Below, in pieces: positions 34,760 to 44,747 of a stretch of 64,000 bases of DNA (its first letter is position 1; each line of letters opens with the position of its first letter). A program made the translations under genes and the position numbers. The DNA is from Hominiventricola aquisgranensis. GTDB taxonomy: Bacteria; Bacillota; Clostridia; Lachnospirales; Lachnospiraceae. The notes under the pieces were generated by a model that saw only the letters and a list, made by a program, of their open reading frames with translations, was not told the origin of the DNA and ran no database searches. The DNA lies in assembly GCF_040096225.1 (NCBI RefSeq), contig NZ_JBBMFC010000004.1, positions 95,950 to 159,949 on the forward strand. Reading direction: 5' to 3'.

Positions 34760-35997
34760 AACAAGTATTGATTATAGGAGGCGGAGCTTCTGGACTGATG
34801 GCAGCGATTACAGCGGCCAGAAACGGGGCGAAGGTGACTCTTCTGGAAAAGAACAGACAGACTGGTAAAAAACTGCTGGTCACTGGGAACGGGCGATGTA
34901 ATTTTACCAACCGGAATCAGGAATTATCCAATTATCGGACAGATCGGCCGGATCTGGTGAAAGAAGCACTGGAGAGCTTTTCGGTGGACGATACGGTAGA
35001 TTTTTTTGAAAGTCTGGGCATCCTTACCAAAGAGAGAAATGGCTATCTCTACCCGGGCAGCGGACAGGCTTCTTCTATTGCAGATGTGCTTCGGCTGACT
35101 GCGGTGAAAGAAGGAGTCAAGATCGCCTGCGATACGAAAGCACTGGCAGTGAAAAGAATCAATGACAGATTCGCAGTGGAGACAGAAGGCTGGACTTATG
35201 AGGCAGATGCCCTGATCCTTGCCTGTGGCTCCAAAGCAGCGCCGGAGACAGGTTCTGACGGGGACGGTTATACATTTGCAGAAAGTATGGGACATACGGT
35301 GGTGGATCCACTGCCCGCTCTGACAGGTCTGTGTGTGGCAGAAAAAGATGGAGGTAAGGTAGCAGGCGTTCGGGCAGACGGAGCAGTGACCTTACAGATC
35401 GGAGAAGAGAAATACTGTGAATCCGGGGAACTACAGTTTACTTCGTATGGACTGTCAGGTATTCCGGTATTTCAGATCAGCCGATATGCGGCGAGAGCCC
35501 TGAACCAGGGAATCGAATGCAGTGTGACCTTGGATCTTTGTCCTCTCCGGAAGCGGGATCAGGTGCTTACAAGACTAAAGGATCGGAGAGCATATACCCA
35601 GGAGCGAAGAGGTGCAGCCGTGCTTCTTGGCATGTTTCCGGATAAACTGTGCAGTCTTCTTCTGGAGCGCGCAGGAATCTCACTGAAGAAGCAAGGCGGA
35701 GACTGGACAGACGAGGACTGTGAGCGGCTTGCCGCACAGATCAAAGGACTTCACTTTACCATCAGCCGGTGCCGCGGCTATGAACAGGCACAGATCTGTA
35801 CAGGAGGAGTCCCTTTGACAGAACTGGATCATACGACCATGGAATCCAGGCGCGTGCCAGGACTTTATCTCACTGGAGAGCTGATTGATGTAGATGGAGC
35901 CTGCGGAGGCTATAATCTTCAGTGGGCATGGACCAGCGGATATCTGGCAGGCAGAGCAGCGGCACAGGAACAGAAAGGTATAGAAGTACATGCTTAG
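34756..35997 (+). CDS. BaiN/HI0933-family FAD-dependent oxidoreductase
   Basis: This 413-residue flavoprotein has a textbook FAD-binding N-terminus, IGGGASGLMAAITAARNGA, followed by GKKLLVTGNGRCNFTN, which is diagnostic for the HI0933/YhiN/BaiN family. The C-terminus shows GELIDVDGACGGYNLQWAWTSG (split GELIDVDGACGG and YNLQWAWTSG). The start is TTG 34756, overlapping the previous stop by 4 bases. Some relatives reduce bile-acid intermediates; this one's substrate cannot be read from sequence. It overlaps the next gene by 8 bases. Confidence 0.9.
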   Translation: MKQVLIIGGGASGLMAAITAARNGAKVTLLEKNRQTGKKLLVTGNGRCNFTNRNQELSNYRTDRPDLVKEALESFSVDDTVDFFESLGILTKERNGYLYPGSGQASSIADVLRLTAVKEGVKIACDTKALAVKRINDRFAVETEGWTYEADALILACGSKAAPETGSDGDGYTFAESMGHTVVDPLPALTGLCVAEKDGGKVAGVRADGAVTLQIGEEKYCESGELQFTSYGLSGIPVFQISRYAARALNQGIECSVTLDLCPLRKRDQVLTRLKDRRAYTQERRGAAVLLGMFPDKLCSLLLERAGISLKKQGGDWTDEDCERLAAQIKGLHFTISRCRGYEQAQICTGGVPLTELDHTTMESRRVPGLYLTGELIDVDGACGGYNLQWAWTSGYLAGRAAAQEQKGIEVHA

Positions 35998-37600
35998 AAT
36001 CAGACAGTTGAAGCTTCCGGTGGAACACAGCCGCCGGGATCTGGAACAGAAAATCATCAAGACTCTGCGTATTCGGCCGGAGGAACTGATCCGTTATGAA
36101 CTGATCCGCCGTTCGCTGGATGCCAGAGGCGGGGAATTAAAATATGTCTATATGATCGATGCAGAGGTGAAACGGGAACCAACCGTACTGAAGCATTGCA
36201 ATGGTCATGCGGAGAAAGCGGTGAGAACCTGGTATCAGTTTCCGAAAGCCTCCGCAGATGCAAAAAAAATGCAGGGAAGACCGGTCATTATTGGTGCAGG
36301 ACCTGCAGGTCTGTTCTGCGGCTGGATGCTTGCAAAAGCAGGCTATGCACCGCTGGTTTTAGAGAGAGGCGAGAAGGCGGAGGATCGTGCCAGAACGGTG
36401 GAGCATTTCTGGCTGACGGGAGAACTGAATGAGCGGTCCAATGTACAGTTTGGAGAAGGCGGAGCAGGTACATTTTCTGATGGAAAACTGAATACACTGG
36501 TAAAAGACCCGGTGGGACGCAACCGGAAAGTATTGGAACTGTTTGTGGAAGCCGGAGCCGATGAAGAGATCTTATATGAGCAGAAGCCTCATCTGGGAAC
36601 AGATGAACTGATCGGAATTGTGACCTATATCCGAAAAGAGATTGAGCGTCTGGGAGGAGAGGTACGGTTTCATTGTCAGATGACAGACCTGTTGATCCAG
36701 AATGGACAGATCCATGGTGTCCAGGCCACAGATCTGAAGACCGGAGAGATGGAAGAAATCGCTTCCGGACAGGTAGTGCTGGCAGTGGGACATAGTGCCA
36801 GAGATACCTTTTCCATGCTGAAGACCAGGCAGATCCCTATGCGGGCAAAGCCTTTTGCGGTGGGTGTACGTATGGAACATCCGCAGGAGATGATCAATAT
36901 CAGCCAGTATGGAGCTGATTATCCATCATTTCTGCCGTCAGCAGCTTATAAAGTAACCCGGCAGACAGGTGCAGGAAGAGGTGTATATTCCTTCTGTATG
37001 TGTCCGGGCGGCTATGTGGTCAATGCATCGTCAGAAAAAGGTCATCTGGCGGTCAATGGAATGAGTTATCATGCGCGTGACAGCCGGAATGCCAACAGTG
37101 CCATGATCGTGACCGTGACACCGGAGGATTTTGGAAGTGACGATATTCTGGCAGGTGTGGAATTTCAGAGAAAGCTGGAGCGGGCGGCTTATGAACTGGG
37201 TGGCGGAAAAGTTCCGGTGCAGTTGTTCGGAGATTTTTGTCAGAATATACCGACAACCACGCTGGGAGAGGTGGAGCCTTGCATCAAGGGACAGTACACG
37301 TTTGCCAATGTGAGGAACATTTTCCCGGCAGAGCTGTCCAGTGCACTGGAAGAAGGAATCCATGGCTGTGAGAAGCTGATCCGTGGATTCGACCGGCCGG
37401 ATGCAGTGTTATCCGGTGTGGAGAGCCGGACTTCTTCGCCGGTGCGGATCATGCGGGATGAGACCTTTGAAAGTGAGATCAGGGGACTTTATCCCTGCGG
37501 AGAGGGAGCCGGATATGCAGGCGGGATCACATCTGCGGCCATGGACGGATTAAAGATTGCAGAAGCAATTGCAAAAAAATATTTGCCGTGTTATGATTAA
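35990..37600 (+). CDS. Uncharacterised FAD-dependent dehydrogenase
   Basis: This 536-residue protein has an N-terminal domain of about 95 residues (RQLKLPVEHSRRDLEQKI) before the FAD motif VIIGAGPAGLFCGWMLA (about residue 98). NVQFGEGGAGTFSDGKLNTL and a C-terminal LYPCGEGAGYAGGITSAAMDGL segment (split LYPCGEGAGYAGG, ITSAAMDGL) follow. This is the COG2509-type family, widespread in Clostridia and of unknown substrate. It is co-translated with the preceding flavoprotein. Confidence 0.88.
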   Translation: MLRIRQLKLPVEHSRRDLEQKIIKTLRIRPEELIRYELIRRSLDARGGELKYVYMIDAEVKREPTVLKHCNGHAEKAVRTWYQFPKASADAKKMQGRPVIIGAGPAGLFCGWMLAKAGYAPLVLERGEKAEDRARTVEHFWLTGELNERSNVQFGEGGAGTFSDGKLNTLVKDPVGRNRKVLELFVEAGADEEILYEQKPHLGTDELIGIVTYIRKEIERLGGEVRFHCQMTDLLIQNGQIHGVQATDLKTGEMEEIASGQVVLAVGHSARDTFSMLKTRQIPMRAKPFAVGVRMEHPQEMINISQYGADYPSFLPSAAYKVTRQTGAGRGVYSFCMCPGGYVVNASSEKGHLAVNGMSYHARDSRNANSAMIVTVTPEDFGSDDILAGVEFQRKLERAAYELGGGKVPVQLFGDFCQNIPTTTLGEVEPCIKGQYTFANVRNIFPAELSSALEEGIHGCEKLIRGFDRPDAVLSGVESRTSSPVRIMRDETFESEIRGLYPCGEGAGYAGGITSAAMDGLKIAEAIAKKYLPCYD

Positions 37601-37628
37601 ATGAACTGGTTTTGGAGGTAAGATACAA

Positions 37629-37883
37629 ATGAGAGGAACGAAGAACGGATGGACATTACTTCTGCTGATGCTGGCCGGTGTGGTGATCGGCGGATTTATC
37701 GGAAGCATTGCATCGAGTGTGCCAGGACTGGACTGGCTGAATTACGGGCAGGCATTCGGACTTGAGAATCCACTGGTTTTATCTATGGGACTTGTGGTAC
37801 TTACATTTGGTCTGACCATCAAGATCACGATTGCCGGTATTATCGGCATTGCACTGGCGATCCTTATCTATCGCTGGATCTAG
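37629..37883 (+). CDS. DUF4321-family small membrane protein
   Basis: This 84-residue protein has two hydrophobic helices (about 11-30 and 52-82) and a GGFIGSIASSVPGLDWL middle. It has a GGAGG ribosome-binding site. DUF4321 proteins are typically found just upstream of radC or mre genes in Clostridia, as here. Role unknown. Confidence 0.8.
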   Translation: MRGTKNGWTLLLLMLAGVVIGGFIGSIASSVPGLDWLNYGQAFGLENPLVLSMGLVVLTFGLTIKITIAGIIGIALAILIYRWI

Positions 37884-37935
37884 TTATAATAAGATAACCG
37901 AAGGGATGTCTGAACACCAACGGAGGTTATCGCAT

Positions 37936-38625
37936 ATGAACAAACAGTTTGACTGTCTGCCTGAAGAAGACAGACCCTATGAAAAATGTATTCGCTATGG
38001 AGTGCAGGCACTGACCAACAGGGAACTGCTTGCAGTGATCCTGAGGACAGGAGCAAAGGGAAAACATGTTCTTGATCTGGCAGGAGAGCTGCTGAATCTT
38101 GTGCCGGAGAGGGAAGGGTTTACCGGGATCCGGCGGTTGAGCATGACCGAGCTTTCAGCGGTTCATGGAATCGGAAAAGTGAAAGCAGTACAGCTTAAAT
38201 GTATTCTGGAAATAGCGAGACGGATGGCGAGAGAAGAAGCCGGCGAAGGGACTGCATTTACTTCGGCAGAAGCTGTGGCAGGATATTATATGGAAGATCT
38301 GCGCCACAGAGAACAGGAAGTGCTTCTGGTCCTGATGCTCAATCAGCGGGGTCGGTTGTTAAAGGAGACTTACCTGTTTCAGGGAACCGTGAATGCATCA
38401 GTGATCTCGCCCAGAGAGATCTTCCTGGAAGCTCTGTCAGCCAGAGCAGTTCAGATCATTCTTCTGCATAATCATCCAAGCGGAGATCCGCGGCCGAGCA
38501 GAGAAGATCTGGAAGTGACCAGAAGAGTACAGGAGGCCGGAGAGCTGATAGGAATCACATTGACGGATCACATTATTATAGGAGGTCACTCCTATATCAG
38601 TTTTCGAGAAAAAAATTATATGTAG
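37936..38625 (+). CDS. radC: RadC-family JAB/MPN metalloprotein
   Basis: This 229-residue protein has an N-terminal helix-hairpin-helix part (VHGIGKVKAVQLK, about residue 76) and a C-terminal JAB1/MPN domain with the metal motif HNHPSGDPRPSRED. Its role in DNA repair is doubtful in this family; it is commonly placed next to mreB. The ATG at 37936 has GGAGG 9 bases upstream and gives the usual RadC length; the open frame upstream starts too early. The Shine-Dalgarno lies in a possible hairpin. Confidence 0.92.
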   Translation: MNKQFDCLPEEDRPYEKCIRYGVQALTNRELLAVILRTGAKGKHVLDLAGELLNLVPEREGFTGIRRLSMTELSAVHGIGKVKAVQLKCILEIARRMAREEAGEGTAFTSAEAVAGYYMEDLRHREQEVLLVLMLNQRGRLLKETYLFQGTVNASVISPREIFLEALSARAVQIILLHNHPSGDPRPSREDLEVTRRVQEAGELIGITLTDHIIIGGHSYISFREKNYM

Positions 38626-38652
38626 ACACAGAGAAAGAGGGAAGAATATACC

Positions 38653-39660
38653 ATGAATAATCATAGTTTTGGCTGCGATTTTGGATCTTATCATCTGAAA
38701 ATATACAACAGAGATGCAGATGGATATTTGATGCAGCATAATATGGTAGCAGTTCAGGACAAGAATAAACTGCTGGCATGTGGAGATGAGGCATACGCTA
38801 TGTATGAAAAAGCACCGGCCAACATTCATGTAGGTGCACCTATGTCTTATGGTAATCTGGCGAGCATCAGCAACATGCAGGCATTTCTGAAAAAACTGCT
38901 GGAAGAGAATATTAAGGGACAGCTGAAAGGTGCAGACTTTTTCGTGGCACTTCCCACAGATATGCAGGAACGGAACTTTACCATGCTGATCCAGGATTCT
39001 GCCATGAAGCCAAAGACCGTATATCTGGTTGACAAGCCAGTAGCAGCAGGTCTTGGTCTTGGCATCAATGTAAAAGAGGCACAGGGAGTTCTGATCGTAG
39101 ATATCGGAGCTGAGACTACGGAAATATCCGTACTTTCTCTTGGTGGAACCGTGATCAGCCGCCTGATCCAGACCGGTGGACGTTCTATCGACGATGCGAT
39201 CCAGAGTGCGATCCGTAAGGAATACAGTTTCTTCATTGGCAGCAAGACCGCAGAAAATATCAAAAAAGAGCTGGCGTATGCTGTAGATCCGGAAGAGAAG
39301 ACCATGCAGATCTGCGGACGTAATATGGTAGTCGGTCTGCCGCAGATGCTGGAATTATCCGCTGCATTTGTATATGATGCGATCAAAGAGCAGCTTGGAA
39401 TCATTACCGACGCCATCAAGACGATTCTGGAGCGTACACCACCAGAATTAGGTGTTGATATTATTGCAAATGGTATTTATCTGACCGGTGGTTCTGCACG
39501 GATCCGTAATCTGGATCAGCTGCTTCAGAAGAAGACAGGTATCAGTGTGAAAGTGGATGAAGATCCGGAAATGTGCGTGGTAAGAGGGCTTGCCCGTGTG
39601 ATCAATGAAAAGGAATTCCGTCCGCTGGCATTCGTTACCAAAGAACAGAAATATGTATAA
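38653..39660 (+). CDS. mreB: MreB-like actin homologue (divergent)
   Basis: This 335-residue actin-fold protein organises elongasome cell-wall synthesis. Phosphate-binding parts are FGCDFGSYHLKIY (N-terminus), VLIVDIGAETTEISV (about 153) and YLTGGSARIRNLDQLL (about 276). The first loop differs from the usual DLGTANT form of MreB, so the protein is divergent. Its place directly before mreC, mreD and PBP2 supports the MreB role. Confidence 0.88.
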   Translation: MNNHSFGCDFGSYHLKIYNRDADGYLMQHNMVAVQDKNKLLACGDEAYAMYEKAPANIHVGAPMSYGNLASISNMQAFLKKLLEENIKGQLKGADFFVALPTDMQERNFTMLIQDSAMKPKTVYLVDKPVAAGLGLGINVKEAQGVLIVDIGAETTEISVLSLGGTVISRLIQTGGRSIDDAIQSAIRKEYSFFIGSKTAENIKKELAYAVDPEEKTMQICGRNMVVGLPQMLELSAAFVYDAIKEQLGIITDAIKTILERTPPELGVDIIANGIYLTGGSARIRNLDQLLQKKTGISVKVDEDPEMCVVRGLARVINEKEFRPLAFVTKEQKYV

Positions 39661-39678
39661 CGGCGGGAGCTGTATAGT

Positions 39679-40590
39679 ATGAAACGAAGAAATCGATTTA
39701 CGATTCCGTCAAAATATATTTTGTTTGCACTGACGTTGTTGTGTGTTGGCACGATGTCAGTGTCTTTCCTGACAGATTTTGACGGAGGGATCCTTAATTC
39801 CGTCTCTGGTTATGTGCTGATCCCGGTACAGAAGGGGATCAATGCAGCTGGCGGCTGGGCCAGATCAAGAGTCGATAATCTGGCAGATCTGCAGCAGATC
39901 AACGAAGAGAACCAGAGCCTGAAGGAACAGGTGGCAGAACTGACGCTGGAAAATAATATGCTGATGCAGGAACGCTATGAACTTCAGGAGCTGAGAGATC
40001 TTTATAATCTGGACAGCGATTATTCTGATCTGAATAAGATCGCGGCCAATGTCATTGGAAAAGATACCGGTAACTGGTTTAATATGTTCATTATTGACAA
40101 GGGTTCCAGTGATGGAATCAAAGTGGATATGAATGTGATCGCCGGAGGCGGACTGGTCGGTATCGTGACCAAGACCGGACCGGACTGGGCACAGGTGCGT
40201 TCTATCATTGACGACATGAGTAATGTCAGTGCCATGATCCTGAAAAATTCAGATCTGTGTTATGTGCGCGGTGATCTGGAGATGATGTCAGAGGGAACCC
40301 TGCAGCTTAATCAGCTCAGAGATCAGAATGATGAGGTAGAATCCGGAGACAAAGTTGTCACTTCTTATGCCAGCGCAAAATATCATAAAGGAATCCTGAT
40401 CGGCTATGTAAATGAACTGGCTGTGGATTCCAATAATCTGACCAAGTCCGGAAGCATTACTCCGGCTGTGGATTTTGAGCATCTGAGTACGGTTCTTGTC
40501 ATCACTGACCTAAAGCAGCAGGTGGATGAATCCCAGGCGGATGCAACGGAAGAAGATACGCTGCTGGATGAGACTACTGAGGCAGAATAG
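39679..40590 (+). CDS. mreC: Rod shape-determining protein MreC
   Basis: This 303-residue protein has one N-terminal transmembrane helix (about 15-33), a coiled coil (about 68-112, QQINEENQSLKEQVAEL) and two beta-rich domains (VIGKDTGNWFNMFIIDKG, GLVGIVTK). The C-terminus is acidic. It should scaffold MreB, MreD, PBP2 and RodA in the elongasome. It starts 18 bases after mreB. Confidence 0.95.
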   Translation: MKRRNRFTIPSKYILFALTLLCVGTMSVSFLTDFDGGILNSVSGYVLIPVQKGINAAGGWARSRVDNLADLQQINEENQSLKEQVAELTLENNMLMQERYELQELRDLYNLDSDYSDLNKIAANVIGKDTGNWFNMFIIDKGSSDGIKVDMNVIAGGGLVGIVTKTGPDWAQVRSIIDDMSNVSAMILKNSDLCYVRGDLEMMSEGTLQLNQLRDQNDEVESGDKVVTSYASAKYHKGILIGYVNELAVDSNNLTKSGSITPAVDFEHLSTVLVITDLKQQVDESQADATEEDTLLDETTEAE

Positions 40591-40606
40591 GAGGGCAGAA
40601 GAATAG

Positions 40607-41101
40607 ATGAAGCGTAAAATTGTGATCGCTCTGATGATTCTTCTCTGCTTTCTTCTGCAGAGTACGGTGTTTCAGGCTCTTGCTATTGGCTCTATCAGTC
40701 CCAATCTCATGATCATTCTGACAGCTTCCTTCGGGTTTATGGGCGGTCGGAAAGAAGGTATGATCGTAGGATTTTTCTGTGGGCTGCTGGAAGATATTTT
40801 CTATGGAAGACTTCTTGGCATGCATGCAATCATTTATATGTACATCGGCTATGGCAATGGACAGTTCAACCGGATCTTTTACGGAGACGATATTAAGCTG
40901 CCGCTGAGTCTGATCTCGGCCAGTGAACTGATCTATGGACTGGGAACGTACATGATCATGTTTGTCATGAGAAGCCGGTTCGCATTTTTTCATTATCTGA
41001 CAAGTATCATTCTGCCAGAACTTCTGTATACAGTCATTGTGACCCTGTTTATTTATCGGTTGATCTATAAGATCAACGTAAGGCTTAAGACTGATTCGTA
41101 A
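40607..41101 (+). CDS. mreD: Rod shape-determining protein MreD
   Basis: This 164-residue protein is almost entirely hydrophobic with five to six predicted helices. The typical MreD pattern reads IALMILLCFLLQSTVFQALA at the start and FFCGLLEDIFYGRLLGMHA in the middle. Good AGGAGGG site. Part of the same operon. Confidence 0.93.
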   Translation: MKRKIVIALMILLCFLLQSTVFQALAIGSISPNLMIILTASFGFMGGRKEGMIVGFFCGLLEDIFYGRLLGMHAIIYMYIGYGNGQFNRIFYGDDIKLPLSLISASELIYGLGTYMIMFVMRSRFAFFHYLTSIILPELLYTVIVTLFIYRLIYKINVRLKTDS

Positions 41102-41113
41102 GGAGCGGGTAAT

Positions 41114-44002
41114 TTGCTGGAAGATATCAAAGAATCCATATTGAATTTCATAACATCGCGTATATTCGTGCTCGTGGTGATTTTTCTGGCTTTTTTCGGA
41201 ATTATGATGAGCCGGATCTTCTATCTGCAGATCATCAATGGACAGAATTATGCAGATAGCTTTACCATGCGTATTAAACGTGAGGTAAGTTTACCTGGTA
41301 CCAGAGGAAGAATCTATGACAGGAACGGACAGGTTCTGGCAGATAATGTTCTTTCCTATTCGGTGACCATGGAGGATAACGGAACTTATAAAAGTGCAAG
41401 AGAGAAGCAGTCTACCTTAAACCGGACTGTGTTGAAGGTCATAGATATTGTAGAGTCTCATGGAGATAACGTGATCGGTGATTTCGGTATTGTGTACCAG
41501 AATGGCTCTTATACTTATACGCAGGAGGGAAGAGCACTGCTTCGTTTTAAGGCGGATATTTATGGTTACAGCAGTATTGATGATCTGAAGCCGGAAGAAT
41601 ATGTGGCGACTGCGGACGAGATGATCGAGTATCTGTGCGGTAAGAAGAAGTTCTGGATCTCTCCGGACCTTTATACAGAGGAGCAGATCAAGGAATATAA
41701 GGTTCCCACAGATCTGACGCCGGAACAGATCTTAAAGCTGGTGACTATCCGTTATGCCATCAGCAGCAACAGCTTTAAACGTTATGTGACCACCACAGTG
41801 GCTTCAGATGTATCAGATGCCACAGTTGCAGAGATCCTGGAGAACCAGAGTAATCTGCAGGGAGTGGATATTGAGCAGAGCAGTCTGCGTACGTATGCCG
41901 ATTCCAAATATTTTGCAAATATCATTGGATATATCGGCAAGCCTGACCAGGACGAGCTGGATACGTTGAAAGAACAGAATGAAGATTATGATGCCAACGA
42001 CCTGGTTGGTAAAGCAGGTCTTGAGCAGTATATGGAGACAGATCTTCAGGGTAAGAAGGGGCAGCGTACCATCTATGTGGACAGTGTGGGAAATGTGCTG
42101 GAGGTGGAGAGCGAGACACAGCCAGAATCAGGACATGATCTGTATCTGACCATTGATAAGGATCTGCAGATTGCAGTATATAATATTCTGGAACAGCGTC
42201 TGGCGGGTATTCTGGTATCCAAGATCCAGAATATTAAGCAGTATGTGCCAGGGGCACACAGCTCTGCCACAAGCATTGTGATCCCTATCTATGATGTCTA
42301 TTATGCGCTGATCCAGAACCATATTATTGATACGTCCCATTTTACAGCGGATGATGCCACGGATCTGGAGAAGTCAGTACAGCAGCGGTTTGATACCCAG
42401 CTTGAAGACGCGATCAGCCGTATTATGGCACAGCTTCAGTCGGATAGTCCGACTGCCTATTGTGACTTGCCAAGTGACATGAAAAATTATATGAGCTACA
42501 TTGTGTCTGACATCCTTATGGGTGAGGATCAGGTGCTCATGAAGAGTGCGGTCAATACAGAAGACGCTACTTATATTGCCTGGGCAAAAGACGAGACCAT
42601 CAGCCTGAAGGAATATCTGGAATATGCCATTTCCATGAACTGGGTGGATGTATCCGGGCTTGATGTGAAGAATTCCTATATGAATTCCGAAGAAATCTAT
42701 CAGGTGGTAGTTGATTATATTTCGTCAAAACTGACAACCGACAGCAAATTTCATACAATGCTGTATAAATATGTCATTTTGAATGATGTGGTGACGGGAA
42801 GAGAAGTTTGTTTGCTCTTGTATGACCAGGGTATACTGGAGTATGATGAGGAGACGGTTGGAAAGCTCAGAAGCGGTGCTTATTCTGCATACAGCTTTAT
42901 GCTGGATAGGATCAAGAATCTGGAGATTACACCGGGACAGCTTGCACTGGAACCGTGTAGTGCCGGATGTGTGATCACGGATCCGAATACGGGTGATGTA
43001 CTGGCAAATGTGTCTTATCCGGGATATGATAACAACCGACTGACTAATACCATGGATTCTGCTTACTATGCAGAACTGAACCGTGACCTGGCAGGACCTC
43101 TGTACAGTCGCTCTACACAGGAACGCACAGCGCCTGGTTCTACATTCAAACCGATTTCTGCTGTTGCAGGTCTGGAAGAAGGAGTGATCCGTTCCACAGA
43201 TATTATTCATGCAACGGGTGTGTTTACGGAAGCGTACGGTTCACCTACCTGCTGGATCTATAACCAGTATCATGGAAGCCATGGAAACATCAACATGGTG
43301 GATGCTATTCGTGTTTCCTGCAACTATTATTTTTATGAGGTAGGATTCAGACTGGGAGGCGGACGGAGCACCGGTTATTCATCAGACCGGGCACTGGCAG
43401 CACTCTCAAAATATGCAGCTATGTTTGGTTTTGACCATACATCCGGTATGGAACTTCCAGAGAGCGATCCGAAGATCTCAGACAGTGACGGTATTCGTTC
43501 AGCAATTGGACAGGGTACTCATCTGTATACGGTATCTCAGATCGCCAGATATGTAAGCACGATCGCAAACAGAGGAACTGTGTATGATCTGACATTGCTG
43601 GATAAATTGACAGATTCTGAAGGAAAAACTATTGATGATTATTCGGCATCAGTATATAATAATATCGATATTGCGGATAATTCCTGGAACACCATTCAGG
43701 AAGGCATGCATCAGGTGGCAGAGAATACGGCGGCATTTAAAGATCTGAACCTTACCATTGCAGGAAAGACCGGTACGGCACAGCAGTCTAAGAGTCATCC
43801 AAACCATGCACTGTTCATGGGATATGCACCATATGAGAGCCCGCAGATCGCAATTGCGATCCGAATTGCCAACGGCTATACTTCCGCAAATGCAGCTTCT
43901 ATGGCAGCTGATATCTTTTCCTATTATTTTGATCTGACAGATAAAGATGAACTGCTGAATGGATCTGCAACAACTGCCACAAGTGCAGTGATCAATGACT
44001 AG
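41114..44002 (+). CDS. mrdA: Penicillin-binding protein 2, elongasome transpeptidase, with a long insertion
   Basis: This 962-residue class B PBP has a TTG start at 41114 after AGGAGCGGG. A transmembrane helix occupies about 18-37, and the dimerisation domain has TRGRIYDRNGQVLADN. The transpeptidase domain carries the motifs SxxK (APGSTFKP, about residue 679), SxN (RVSCNYYFYEVG) and KTG (IAGKTGTAQQ). It is about 250 residues longer than E. coli PBP2; the extra region at about 370-620 is predicted helical and has no familiar motif. It should cross-link peptidoglycan with RodA as the glycosyltransferase. Confidence 0.94.
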   Translation: MLEDIKESILNFITSRIFVLVVIFLAFFGIMMSRIFYLQIINGQNYADSFTMRIKREVSLPGTRGRIYDRNGQVLADNVLSYSVTMEDNGTYKSAREKQSTLNRTVLKVIDIVESHGDNVIGDFGIVYQNGSYTYTQEGRALLRFKADIYGYSSIDDLKPEEYVATADEMIEYLCGKKKFWISPDLYTEEQIKEYKVPTDLTPEQILKLVTIRYAISSNSFKRYVTTTVASDVSDATVAEILENQSNLQGVDIEQSSLRTYADSKYFANIIGYIGKPDQDELDTLKEQNEDYDANDLVGKAGLEQYMETDLQGKKGQRTIYVDSVGNVLEVESETQPESGHDLYLTIDKDLQIAVYNILEQRLAGILVSKIQNIKQYVPGAHSSATSIVIPIYDVYYALIQNHIIDTSHFTADDATDLEKSVQQRFDTQLEDAISRIMAQLQSDSPTAYCDLPSDMKNYMSYIVSDILMGEDQVLMKSAVNTEDATYIAWAKDETISLKEYLEYAISMNWVDVSGLDVKNSYMNSEEIYQVVVDYISSKLTTDSKFHTMLYKYVILNDVVTGREVCLLLYDQGILEYDEETVGKLRSGAYSAYSFMLDRIKNLEITPGQLALEPCSAGCVITDPNTGDVLANVSYPGYDNNRLTNTMDSAYYAELNRDLAGPLYSRSTQERTAPGSTFKPISAVAGLEEGVIRSTDIIHATGVFTEAYGSPTCWIYNQYHGSHGNINMVDAIRVSCNYYFYEVGFRLGGGRSTGYSSDRALAALSKYAAMFGFDHTSGMELPESDPKISDSDGIRSAIGQGTHLYTVSQIARYVSTIANRGTVYDLTLLDKLTDSEGKTIDDYSASVYNNIDIADNSWNTIQEGMHQVAENTAAFKDLNLTIAGKTGTAQQSKSHPNHALFMGYAPYESPQIAIAIRIANGYTSANAASMAADIFSYYFDLTDKDELLNGSATTATSAVIND

Positions 44003-44012
44003 GGAGACAGTT

Positions 44013-44702
44013 ATGATACAACAGACAGTTGTGATAAAGAGCAACAAATATGGAATTACCTTGTGCCTGGATAAAGATATTGCTTTTCGTGATCTGCTGT
44101 CGCAGATCGCAGAAAAGTTCAAAGCATCTGCCAAATTCTTTGGTGATGCTCAGATGGCATTGAGCTTTGAAGGACGCAGATTATCAGAGAGTGAACAGCT
44201 GGAAGTGGTTCAGACAATTCAGGAGAATACTTCGTTGGAGATTCTGTGTATCATGGAACAGGATACGCTGACAGAAGCTTATATGAAGGAAGTCCTGGAA
44301 GACAGAAAAAAAGAACTCTCTGCCAGTGATGGCAAATTCTATAAAGGAACACTTCGTTCCGGACAGGTACTGGAAGCTGGAAGCAGCATTATTATTCTCG
44401 GCGATGTGAATCCGGGAGCCACCGTTGTATCGAAAGGCAATGTGGTGGTACTGGGAAGTCTGAAGGGAACGATTCATGCAGGAGCCGCAGGAAACGAAGG
44501 CGCTTTTGTGGCGGCACTCAATATGAATCCCATGCAGATCCGGATCGCGGATGCCATTGCAAGGGCTGCAGATGACAAGCCTGATAAGAAATCCAGAAAA
44601 GCGAAAGAGACCTCCACAGGTCCGATGATCGCCTATACAGAAGACGGCAACATCTATATGGAGCCGATAACAAAAGAAGTTATCAACGATATCCGGATCT
44701 AA
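44013..44702 (+). CDS. minC: Septum site-determining protein MinC
   Basis: This 229-residue protein inhibits FtsZ assembly away from mid-cell. The N-terminal domain is followed by a beta-helical C-terminal domain with YKGTLRSGQVLEAGSSIIILGDVNPGA (split YKGTLRSGQVLEAG, SSIIILGDVNPGA). ATG 44013 is preferred over 43995 because AGGGAG (44001-44006) lies 6 bases before it, whereas 43995 overlaps the end of the PBP2 gene and lacks a site. Confidence 0.93.
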   Translation: MIQQTVVIKSNKYGITLCLDKDIAFRDLLSQIAEKFKASAKFFGDAQMALSFEGRRLSESEQLEVVQTIQENTSLEILCIMEQDTLTEAYMKEVLEDRKKELSASDGKFYKGTLRSGQVLEAGSSIIILGDVNPGATVVSKGNVVVLGSLKGTIHAGAAGNEGAFVAALNMNPMQIRIADAIARAADDKPDKKSRKAKETSTGPMIAYTEDGNIYMEPITKEVINDIRI

Positions 44703-44747
44703 GAAGACCTGATGCGGATCGAGCGATATAAAATTGGAGGACGCAAT

